Assembly (NCBI GenBank): GCA_034096865.1
Contig: JAWQFJ010001198.1
Coordinates: 25,001 to 89,000, forward strand
Origin: Theodoxus fluviatilis
Taxonomy: Eukaryota; Mollusca; Gastropoda; Cycloneritida; Neritidae
Direction of reading: 5' to 3'
Length of the DNA: 64,000 nt
Below the pieces are notes generated by a model, which was given only the letters and a program-made list of their open reading frames with translations, searched no databases and was not told the origin of the DNA. Below, piece by piece: positions 22,901 through 33,672 of the stretch (its first letter is position 1; every line of letters starts with the position of its first letter). A program made the translations under genes and the position numbers.

Positions 22901-23860
22901 GTCACAGGCACGACTCTCTGTAAGTCACAGTAGCTGTGCAGTCACAGGCATGTTCCTCTGTAAGTCACAGTAGCTGTGCAGTCACAGGCATGTCCCTCTG
23001 TAAGTCACAGTAGCTGTGCAGTCACAGGCATGTGCCCTCTGTAAGTCACAGTAGCTGTGCAGTCACAGGGTTGTCCCTCTGTAAGTCACAGTAGCTGTGC
23101 AATCACAGGGTTCTCCCTGCATAAGTCACAGTAGCTGTGCAGTCACAGGCATGTTCCTCTGTAAGTCACAGTAGCTGTGCAGTCACAGGCATGCCCCTCT
23201 GTAAGTCACAGTAGCTGTGCAGTCACTGGCACGACTCTCTGAAAGTCACAGTAGCTGTGCAGTCACAGGCATATCCCTCTGAAAGTCACAGTAGCTGTGC
23301 AGTCACAGCCATGTGCCCTCTGTAAGTCACAGTAGCTGTGCAGTCACAGGGTTGTCCTTCTGTAAGTCACAGTAGCTGTGCAGTCACAGGCATGTTCCTC
23401 TGTAAGGCACAGTAGCTGTGCAGTCACAGCCATGTCCCTCTGTAAGTCACAGTAGCTGTGCAGTCACAGGGTTGTCCCTGCATAAGTCACAGTAGCTGTG
23501 CAGTCACAGGGTTGTCCCTCTGTAAGTCACAGTAGCTGTGCAGTCACAGGCATGTTCCTCTGTAAGTCACAGTAGTTATCCAGTCACAGCCATGTCCCCC
23601 TGTAAGTCACAGTAGCTGTGCAGTCACAGGGTTGTCCCTGCATAAGTCACAGTAGCTGTGCAGTCACAGGGTTGTCCCTCTGTAAGTCACAGTAGCTGTG
23701 CAGTCACAGGGTTGTCCCTCTGTAAGTCACAGTAGCTGTGCAGTCACAGGGTTGTCCCTGCGTAAGTCACAGTAGCTGTCCAGTCACAGCCATGTCCCTC
23801 TGTAAGTCACAGTAGCTGTGCAGTCTCAGGCATGTCCCTGCGTAAGTCACAGTAGCGGTC
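19978..23860. repeat. 40-bp satellite array, about 97 units
   Basis: Monomer: AGTCACAGTAGCTGTGCAGT followed by CACAGGCATGTCCCTCTGTA. Variable segment types are GGCATGTCCC, GGGTTGTCCC, GGGTTGTCGC, GGGTTGTTGC and GGCACGACTC. Each monomer holds the dyad CACAG-TAG-CTGTG. Higher-order blocks of 4-6 monomers recur at 21785-22360. Confidence 0.97.
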
Positions 23861-23907
23861 CCATTCAGGCTTTGATGCAAGGTTTTGTGTGAGAAATAGA
23901 GAGAGAA

Positions 23908-23941
<34 letters not shown>

Positions 23942-25382
23942 CTTGTGTGTGTGCATGCAAGAGTGCCTGCTTGCATCTCGGTGTGTACAGTCAATCTGCC
24001 TTCAAACACACAGGTACATCTACTCATTTATGCTAACACTCTGTCTGTCTGTCTGTCTCTCTCTCCAGGTGACACAGTCCTGGATATCAGACCTGCAGAA
24101 AACTCCTCACTAAAGGCAAGATGTCAGCCTGTTTTTTTAAACACGTTTTTCTAAGTCAGACTTGTCCATCAGGTGCAGTTCTGGACTGACGCCCACTCCA
24201 TGCACTTTCTTCGTGCAAGGCATGCAAAACCTTGAGATTTTGTGTGCAGACTGCAGGTAAAACAGACAGATTAGCAACTCCTACCTCTTGCATTACCATG
24301 ACCGTTACAATTTACCTGGACAACTTGTATTTACTTTCCATTGCTTTTGAATATGCTAGGGTTTCAGTAAAATCTGTGAGAGACATTCCAATTGAAAAGC
24401 ACTCCAAACATTGTGATGGCTGCAGAATGTAAACATAATACTCATTTAAAGAATGAGCAGAGAACTGCCACCTGGCACTGAGAATGGACACTCATAAGTA
24501 CACGGGGAACTTCGGGGTAAATTGAGCAGAGATGGAAAACATCTATAAAGAATTAATCTTGCAATAGGTATATGTCATGGAGTAAACTCTTTACACAGGA
24601 AATTACACAGTATCAATATAAATCTGATTCTACCCCCGACTTGATGACGCCCTACAATATGACTAGCACTAACATCATCAGCCTGAAATGCCTATGGTTT
24701 TTCTATAAGATTTGCAAAAGTGATGAAGGTTGACTCCTCTGAGGACCTCAAAGCCTTCTCAAGCTTTGTTCCTTGTGCAGAACTTCCAGTACACAACCAG
24801 GGAGCATGTGCCAATGTCGTCCTAATGCTGCAACTCTCGCATCACGATCTCCACCCACTCACACATTCTGTATGCACTGTTCTCTGGGAAAGGACATATG
24901 TTTGCCCATCATTCCTTCCCCTGGATGCACCATCTCTGACCAGATCACAAGATCATTGTCATGGCTGGGATGTGCAACTTGTCCGTGTCTCCAAAATACT
25001 TCCAGAACTCGAGCAGGATAGGCTCCTCACTGCTCGCCATCAGTCAGCAGCTCACCACACTTCATTCCTGATGTATGTCAGGACAGGATCTCTAAATTCT
25101 TTGTGCTTTCCTATATACTACATGCTCAATCAATTGACAAAGTTCATTAGACAAACACAACACAAAAAACAGCTGAACCACAAACTGCAAACTGGGCACA
25201 GCAGACCTGAGTACAACTGAGGGGATGGGGAGGTGGAGGTTGGTATTGGAGGAAAGAAGGACAAGCAAGATGACTGGATGAAGTTGAATCAGTTGGGAGT
25301 AAGTTATTACTGGAAGATGAAGCACATCAGAATCTCTTCTACCACATTACCACCCCTGTATTACTTAAATCTGAATGCAAGT
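23861..25382. other. Unique sequence with (TG)n at 23908-23940, no supported gene
   Basis: A splice-acceptor-like CTCTCTCTCCAG at 24058-24069 precedes a short frame (VTQSWISDLQKTPH then stop), but nothing ties it to a gene. A 166-codon frame at 24720-25220 has no recognised domain. Confidence 0.4.
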
Positions 25383-25670
25383 TACTTCCCATACATGTCA
25401 GCACATCATCCCAGAAATAGACCATCTATCTGCTAGATTAAACTCCATCCAACAGCAGCAAAAAACTTCCAACGGAGGAGGCAACAGAAGGTCTTCAGAG
25501 GAAGAGCCACCGTCGACAAGTGTTTCGGCCCTTTAAACTTCCTGACACTCTCGGGGGGAGGGCCACACCTGGTTAAAGTTCCAGGTGCCCATCTACTTCC
25601 CATACATGTCAGTACATCATCCCAGAAATAGACGATCTATCTGCTAGATTAAACTCCATCCAACAGCAAA
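25383..25670. repeat. Direct repeat of about 76 bp flanking about 135 bp
   Basis: ACTTCCCATACATGTCAGYA through CATCCAACAGCA occurs at 25383-25458 and 25594-25668 with a few differences. Between them lies a GC-richer segment with TGTTTCGGCCCTTTAAAC. Confidence 0.85.
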
Positions 25671-25942
25671 TAAAACCAAGGAACACAAAAAGCAAATCAA
25701 AACGATACTGACAAAATACATTTATCTTCAAAAGTAACAAACAACAATATTGTATAACAGTGAGTACATGACAAGTTCAAAACAGCCCTTTTCAAAGCAT
25801 GCATCTGTGCCTTAGAAATATGTACCATCCAAAATTGCCAACAAAATATAATTAAGTTGGCCATCAGCATTAAAAGTAAATTAGTGACAACAAATTATTC
25901 ATCTTTAAAACTGTGGCTAAAAATACATGTGCAGTTACTTTT

Positions 25943-25948
25943 TTTATT
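25943..25948 (-). terminator. Distal candidate AATAAA for ataxin-1
   Basis: The first canonical AATAAA met on the minus strand after the ataxin-1 stop. Confidence 0.25.
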
Positions 25949-27650
25949 ATAGAAAAACACCTCTGGCACCCAAAAGTCCCTGGTTTCATATCCCCATGAT
26001 TGATTGCCATCTCCACAAAGAAGGCAAGAAACAACATTTTCTTTTTTTAAACATTTTTGTGTATACAATAGCATTTGGCACTGAATAATCCATGCATGAT
26101 AAATTTCCAGTGTAAATTTAACTTTAAAAGAAAAGTTTGCTAAATAAAAATCTAAAACCATACCACCAGGAGATGTTATGATCAGGTTGATACTATCTAC
26201 CTTCATAAAGGTAGATATTATAGTCCATTCCATGATGTTCCACTTCCCCACCCCCACCCCCTCCCCAGAAAAATCACAAACCTCCATAATGTATTCCACA
26301 AAACGAAACTGTACACAGTCTCTGAAATCATGTCCGACATATTTCATCAGTTCTCACATCCATCAAAACCCTCCATGAGCACATGTGTACTGAAGTTCCA
26401 TGAGATCAAAGGACAAATGTACAATGAACTACACAGCTGAAGCATTGCAGGAAAATGACTTGGCAAGACCTAAGACAAACACCTCAGAAGCCTTCATGAC
26501 ATGAGGTAAGCAGAGCCTGCAGGGGCAGCCATGGGATGCTATCAGGACACAGGGTGTGCAGCAGGACTGGCTTGCTGCAGCAGTCAGAGCCCATCTACCA
26601 GCAGCTGCTGCCAAAGCAGCAAAGAGGGGACTGTAGTGTGCTGCTGTGAATGGAGTACACACTACACTAGGACTCTGTAGGAACAAACCCACGGCTGGTG
26701 GCATACCTTCCCAAACATCAGCCACAGGCACTGACAGCGGCTCTGGGCACTTTCCCCCTCTAAAAGCATATGCCGTCCCCATTCTTCTGATTGATTGCTT
26801 CATATCTATTGAAGGTCTTCACAATAGGATTGCCTGGTAGAAGGGATAATCAGGCATCCTTCTTGTCTGTAAATTATCTTTACAAATTTCCAAACCATTC
26901 CAACTGTCATAATTAAAAACACCCAAAAGTTCTCTGTGAGTCCACTGGTTAATGGTGAGAAAGCGGTTAATCAAGATGACACTAGAGGGAAGTTGTGTTA
27001 ACTGCAGGCAGCATCCCACAGCACACACACATCCCACTCTCGGCATGATGCCTGTTGTTTTTGTCCCAGACATTCACCATGTGCCCAGCCATGAATCCAC
27101 AAGCCTAATCACCACAGCACCAAACTTGCTCTACACTGACAGACACCAAGATTTCTCTCTCCTCCAGTGGCCCCCTGCTGTGACACAACAAGGATGAGCA
27201 GTCACATGATACTTTCTGTGTGCAAAAAATAATTTTCTCAACACACACACCCCCCCCCCCCCCCCCCCCCCAACTCAATCCTGTCCAATGATTAAGCTTT
27301 TCTCTGCTTTTGAATTTCTACTTCAGGGTGGGAAAAAACACAAGCAATTAATCCCTTCATTCATTCAAATATATAAAGAATCATCATGGCTTTCCAGTTA
27401 TTTTATGCACAATGACAGCAGTGCTGTGAGATGTACAAAAATAGTTCATAGCATTCAGTTTTGCTCAGTGAAGATGTATCCAGCATCGGCTGGGGCCATG
27501 GGTTTAAAACTACCAAAATTCAATCACAGATCATGAAAAGTTTCTAGATCTAACTACAAACTGCTATTGCCATGTAAACAATTAACCTTAGGCATCTTAC
27601 CGGCTTCTAAAGTGTACAACTACTTTCCATGTACTTGATATCTTCACTTG

Positions 27651-28172
27651 TCACTTGTCCCTTAGTCTGGACGACCGTTGGGGCACCACAGATGATCGGG
27701 CAACCAGCTCTCTCCATTCCTCTCACCTTTTGGAGTGTCTCAAGGCTTCGCTGAGCCTCATCCCTGTCCACTCTGAGACGTTGTCCTCCCATCTCTTCCT
27801 TTGTCTGCCTCTCCTCCTCCCTCTTTTTACTGTGCCTTGTAGCACAGTCTTGGCAAGCCCTGACGATCGTGAGACGTGCCCATACCACTTTAGTTTGCGT
27901 CTTTTCACAGTGGTCAGTAGTTCTTCATGGGGCCTGATGGCTTGCCTGATTCTGTTTTGGACTTCCTCGTTTGTGATGAGGCCTTTGTAGGAGATGCCGA
28001 GGAGTTGTCGAAAGCATCTCATTTCCATGGCCTGTATCCTTCTCTCCAAGTCAGCTGTTAGTGTCCATGACTCACAGGCATACAAAAATATGGACATGAC
28101 CAGGGCGTACATCAGTCTGATCTTTGAGCTGAGGACTATGTTCCTGTCCGACAGGAACATAAACAGGAACAT
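27651..28172 (-). mobile_element. LINE fragment, reverse transcriptase C-terminus
   Basis: Reads SKIRLMYALVMSIFLYACES, ERRIQAMEMRCFRQLLGIS, LLTTVKRRKLKWYGHVSRSS and GRQRKRWEDNVSEWTGMRL. This is a widespread animal non-LTR retrotransposon terminus, different from the family at 4267. An in-frame TGA sits at 27723-27725, after which the same frame resumes (EEWRELVARSSVVPQRSSRL) to a stop at 27651-27653. It is 5'-truncated and dead. Confidence 0.88.
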
Positions 28173-30171
28173 ACTTGATATGCCATAATGCTAATACCTG
28201 TGAATGGAACACACTAAGAGAAAATAACACTCCCTGCACAAAATGAGAAGTAGAGTTACTTCCCTTGCCCTGCAGACTTGATTTTTCTTTGCCCACACAA
28301 GGGGGAGCAAAGCTTATGTCGACTCGGGTGGGGACCACTTGATGTTGATTTTAGTAGATACCTGCAGTTAGCTCTTGCAATGTGATGGCTATTGACAAGT
28401 ATTTCACCTCAAATTGGGGCAAATATTCTAGCTGCCATACACAAACTATGAACAAGCAGACATTAGGATTACAGCAAAAGGAGCAACAACAACAACAACA
28501 ACAACAACACAGTGTTGAGGCATTGGGCTGCAGTCGGTAGGCAGCAGTTGAGTGTTGGATGTGTGTTGCAAGCAACCTGCCAAAGTTGAGGTGAACAAAC
28601 AGCTGCAATGCAGATGAGAATTTTCAATCAGCACATAGAAAGTTTTAGTTCAACCATCTGAATAAGAAAATATCCATACAAGTTTTCACTGCCCCTGGGG
28701 AATATACATCACCCAACCTTTTGCCATAAAATTCCCATTGCAATTGACTTGTCCCCTCTATGGTCCAAGTGGGGAAATCCATTGAAAAAATCTGTGGCAT
28801 ACCACATTTGCTCCAATGTACCTACAGCTTTAACCTATTGCTGCTTTGGGGACGATGCTATAACTTTTGGAGCAGCCAGACATAGCCTGCTACAGAAGTT
28901 TCAAATCATTCTCCAGAACACTCAATCCATCAACAGTGAATTGATTCAGACATTCCTCTTTCCGGGATGCAGTAAAGAAACACACCAAAAAAACTCCAAC
29001 AAAAAAATCTCTTTATCACTTTCTCTCAAACAGCTGGCAGAATTCAGTAGTGGAGCAGCTTTCCCTGTCATGAATGAATGACAGGAAGAGGTGAGAAGAT
29101 GACAGGAAGAAAGTGGAAGATGAAAGCCCAACTAGCAGAACCTAAATAATCAGGGTGGGTAGCAGAAGAGAGTTGGAAAAGCTAGTGGTGATTCTTGTCA
29201 GCCCAAAAGCCATCCAGCCCAGGCCTTGAAAGGATTGGCAGTCTGTACCCTTCCCAGCTAGGCCGGTCTCCAGCAATGCACCTCCACTGTGGTCCTTTAA
29301 ATGTAGCACGTTTTACACACGATCAACTCAAAGTCAATAATCTGACACCTTTGCAAAAACAGTACAACAACTTTCATAAGTCAACAAACACTGAATCAGC
29401 TCAACAAGGGCACCATGTACCCGGCTACAGCAGCTGCTGCCAACTCCCTCATGCAACCACTTAGCACTGCGCAGTTGCAGCTGCAGTCCAGACCTACAGT
29501 CTTGCTCACTGCAGCAACCTTGCCCACCTGTGTCTGTATGATCCCATTGCCCCAAACAACCAGTGCACACATCATGCTATCATCACTCAGGGTCAGCCAA
29601 TGGGGCAGTGAATTCTCCTTCATCTACACATTCTTCTCCAGTTCTGTCCATTGCCCCAGCTCAAGTTTCTGCACAGCCTGTTTGTGAAGTTGTTAGGCGA
29701 TAACTCAATATTAGTCCCCTTCCTCACTCCAGTTGCAATACTCACATGCAAACACATGCCACATCTCAAACTTCATTCTACAATGCCTGGTAACAATCTT
29801 CAGCGCTGGTTCCAGCCACACACAGTGCTCTCTCACACGGTAAGTCCTAGTCTTGGCACATCTCATGTACCAGTACACATGCACTCCTGCTATCTCTTCA
29901 AGAACAGGTCTTCTCAGATTATTCCTCCGAGGCAGATGAATGCATTCCATTCCCATGCATCATGATGGGAAAATTATTCTCTTCCTACCACCACTTCTCT
30001 CAAAAGCCTGACCTTGAAGCAAAAATAGAATTTTCCAGATTTGTTTGTTCATCACATGGATAGAAGTCTTCCCCCCTAAGTGGTGGGAAAACTGGTCAGC
30101 ACACCCTCAGTCACTCACATGGAGCCAAAGGAGCACACACTTTGGGCAGTGGCAAATGTCTGCAGAAGAAA

Positions 30172-30177
30172 TTTAAT
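30172..30177 (-). terminator. Proximal candidate ATTAAA for ataxin-1
   Basis: ATTAAA on the minus strand about 160 nt after the stop codon. Confidence 0.25.
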
Positions 30178-30335
30178 GTGCTCTGCTCAGACACTCCACT
30201 GCAGACAGTCATGATGCGGCAACCGATGGCATTACAACTGCAGTGCAGGCAGACCCTACCCTGGCTCCAAGGGTAGTGGGTGGAGGCAGAAAGACAATCC
30301 GAGATTCCTACTGAACCATAGGGAAACAGCCACCA

Positions 30336-30896
30336 TTAACTGGAGGGCTTGGTGTCTGCCAGGGACGAGAAGGCACCTGTGGTGGTGGGAGCCACGGAAC
30401 TGCCAGAGCTGGAGGACACAGTTTGTTCCCTTTCCCTCCCTCCCTGCTGCTGCTGCTGTGACTGGTGGGGGTGGGGTGGCACGTGTCCTTCCTCCTCAGA
30501 ACTATCCACCTCTGGAGCAGACCACCTCCGCTTGCGGGGCAGCCTCATTTTGCCCACGTTGTCCTGGTAGCCTGCGCCTGAGGGCTGTAGCTCTGAGCTG
30601 TGGGCATGCACCAGCCCCCTTCTCTCAGATGTTCCAGCTCCCTCTCCTTGCCCCCTCTCCCCCCCACTCTGAGAAGGGGGCTGGGGAGCACCAGAGTTGG
30701 GGTGGGTCTGCTGTTGCTGCGAGAGTTCAGCCGAGTGCAATGACACGTCCTTGTGCGTGAGGGAGATGCACAGGTCGCCCACGTTGAGAGGGTGGCACTC
30801 CAAGCCATAGCGCTGCTGTGTCCGATCTGGGGAGCAGGAAGACCAGCCATGCTCGAAGACGAAGAAGGGATGCTCCAGGGTGGCCTCCACCGTCAC
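30336..30896 (-). CDS. ATXN1: Ataxin-1 last exon: AXH second half, RKRRWSAP, stop
   Basis: Acceptor TTGCCTTGCAG, then VTVEATLEHPFFVFEHGWSS and DRTQQRYGLECHPLNVGDLC complete AXH (to about 30747). RKRRWSAPE lies at 30536-30510; its Ser corresponds to the human Ser776 site. Five CAG codons lie at 30458-30444. Confidence 0.9.
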   Translation of the reverse strand: MTVEATLEHPFFVFEHGWSSCSPDRTQQRYGLECHPLNVGDLCISLTHKDVSLHSAELSQQQQTHPNSGAPQPPSQSGGERGQGEGAGTSERRGLVHAHSSELQPSGAGYQDNVGKMRLPRKRRWSAPEVDSSEEEGHVPPHPHQSQQQQQGGREREQTVSSSSGSSVAPTTTGAFSSLADTKPSS

Positions 30897-31068
30897 CTGC
30901 AAGGCAAGCACACTTAGCAGTGAAAGGGTGACACAGCACACATACACTCGTTACTGAATCCTGTTCATATCCATCACACACATTACACAAACATTTCGTT
31001 TGGACACTTTCGCCAACACTCTTCACATTTTCGAGAGCAAAAACACTCACAACTTTGGCCTGTGCGTG

Positions 31069-31108
<40 letters not shown>

Positions 31109-33585
31109 TGTGTGTGTGCGTGCGTGTGCGTGTGCATATATCGCCTTAGAGGCTCCACTCGGAATTGCTTTTTTGGGTTTACTCCCATAGACTGGTTGCC
31201 TACCAAGGCTTACGATTTCAGTCTCACCGGCTATTTGACCTATAGCTAGGGGTTTGGAATCTGAGTTCAGTGTATGACACACCGCTCCGTGCAACTCCAA
31301 CAGCTAAGTTGGTGCCAAGCGTCATGCTTCGCATTCCCTTGGACTACACCAGCAAGGCCGAGAGGCAGATCCTGATGCCTGGGCAACTCGGGGTCTCCAT
31401 ACCTCACTGCCCAGGTTTGCGCCCTGGAGAGGACACTCCAGCCTCGCTGCTAGCGTGGAACCAACATGGAAGTTGACAGTCTACGGGTTCTAAGTCTCAT
31501 TCCGATTGGCATAGGATACGGGGCGCCACGGGTCAACTTCGACGGTGGGAGGACTCTTTAGTCCTATTGGTCGACTATTTGCCCGCCTCAAGCCGGGCAG
31601 CCCCTTGTCAGTAGAGTGCCGACCCGCCAACGTCTACCTGCTTCAGTGAGTGTCTGGAGCTTAGTGGAATTTTTTTTTGACAAGCAGATGGTAACGCAGC
31701 ACCAGGCAAACTTACAAAAAAATAAAAGAAGATTGCACATCTTCGCCTAGCAAGCTGGAACGTGCGCACCATGTGTACAGGCATCTCTTTCGATCTCATA
31801 GAGGTGGAAGACACCAGAAAAACAGCCATCATCGACAGAGAGCTTACAAGATTTGACGTCAGCATAGCCACCCTCCAGGAGACCAGGCTTGCTTCCAGTG
31901 GCTTCCTCAAAGAAAACCATACCTTCTTCTGGAAAGGTAGAGAACCAGAGCAACCCCGCCTATATGGAGTAGGATTTGCCGTCAAGAAAACCCTGCTACC
32001 TGCCATCGAGTCTCCCTCATGGGGCACCGAACGTCTCTTGACGATCCGCCTTGGCACTGTCAGGTCCTCTCAACATCTTCAGTGTCTATGCTCCCACCCT
32101 CAACTCACACAGGACGCAAAAGACCAGCTGTACAAACAGCTGAGTGAGTCCATGAAGAAGTGCCCAAAAGGTGAACCCTTGTTCCTCCTTGGAGACTTCA
32201 ACGCCAGAGTTGGGGCTGATCACGAGTCATGGCCAAGATGCATAGGTCATCAGGGGACTGGGCACATGAATGGAAATGGCCTGAGACTGCTGGAGCTGTG
32301 CACATACCACGATCTGTGTCACAAACACATTCTTCAAGGGCAAACCCCAACACAAGGTCGCCTGGAAGCACCCCAGGTCCCATCGATGGCATCAACTCAA
32401 CCTGATAATTACCAGGCGCTCAGGTCTGAGCTCTGTCACCATTACTCAGAGCTTCCACAGTGCTGACTGCGATAGCAACCATACCCTCATCTGCAGCAGG
32501 GTGCGCCTGCAGCCTCGCAGGCTGCACCACTTCAGACCAGCTATTCGGCCCCGCATTAACACCGCCCAGATGTCCTCCCACCTCAAGGTGGAAGAATATG
32601 CGACATCCCTCGGTAAAGCTCTCCAAGACCCACCTAAGCAGGGCGCCACCACTTGATGGCATGCGATGAAAGAGGCTATATATAGAACTGCCAGGGTGAC
32701 GTTTGGCAAGATGGAACTGGCCTGCAAGGACTGATTTAATGCCCACATGGCAGAGATGGAGCCATTGGTCGAGACAAAAGGAAGGCCCTCATCGCGTACA
32801 AGAAAGAGCCAAGCACACACACTCTGTCGGCACACAGGAAGACCCGGAACAACACACAGCGCGTTGCTAGACATTGTGCGAACACCTACTGGCAGAACCT
32901 GTGTGGAGAAATTCAGCGCAGCGCGGAGACAGGCAATGTTAGGGGCATGTACGCTGGCATCAAAAAGCCCTAGAGCCTATCACGAGGGGAGTAGCTCCCT
33001 TGAGAACCCTATCGGGAGAGTCACTAACTGGTCGTACCGAACTGATGGCAAGGTGGGTTGAGCACTACACAGAACTGTACTCTCATGACACCTCCATCTC
33101 GGACGTTGCTCTCAACAACGTGAAGGATCTCCCAGTCAAGGAGGAATTAAATACCATGCCTTCCAGGGAAGAACTGCACAACGCCATCGACTGCCTCCAG
33201 ACAGGCAAAGCCCCAGGGAGTGACAACATTCCGCCAGAAGCCACGAACAAGGGAAAATATGCCATACTGCAGGACTGGGCAGGCAACCAAGCATAAGCAT
33301 TGGATTTGCCACTCACGCTAGCCTTTTTACATCTTTTAATGAGCTTGTATATATACTATTTTAATACAGATCGTTTTGAATAAGTCTTGTGTAGCACATT
33401 GCAGGCAGGATGATGTGCTTAGTGTTTTTTACATCTGTGACTTGAGAAGTTTAAGACATTTAAAATGCAATTCTATATGTATCAAATCACATTTACCAAA
33501 TTATGTATTTCTAACTGTCTGGGTCGTCGGCATCAATAAAGACAATCAATCTATCAATCAATCTCTCCCCCCACTCCCCGTCCCC

Positions 33586-33672
<87 letters not shown>

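Larger units (their letters stand above)
25671..30335 (-). other. Ataxin-1 downstream region, possible long 3' UTR
   Basis: No other host gene is seen. It is interrupted by a minus-strand LINE fragment (27651-28172), a C run at about 27249-27271 and a (CAA)n tract at 28488-28508. Vertebrate ATXN1 has a very long 3' UTR; a similar one here is possible but unproven. Confidence 0.4.

Noticed and set aside
24720..25220. 166-codon + frame as a gene
   Set aside because: No recognised motif and no codon or splice evidence.
30444..30458. Equivalent of the human ataxin-1 disease polyglutamine tract
   Set aside because: Only five CAG codons, and located after the AXH domain rather than in the N-terminal region.
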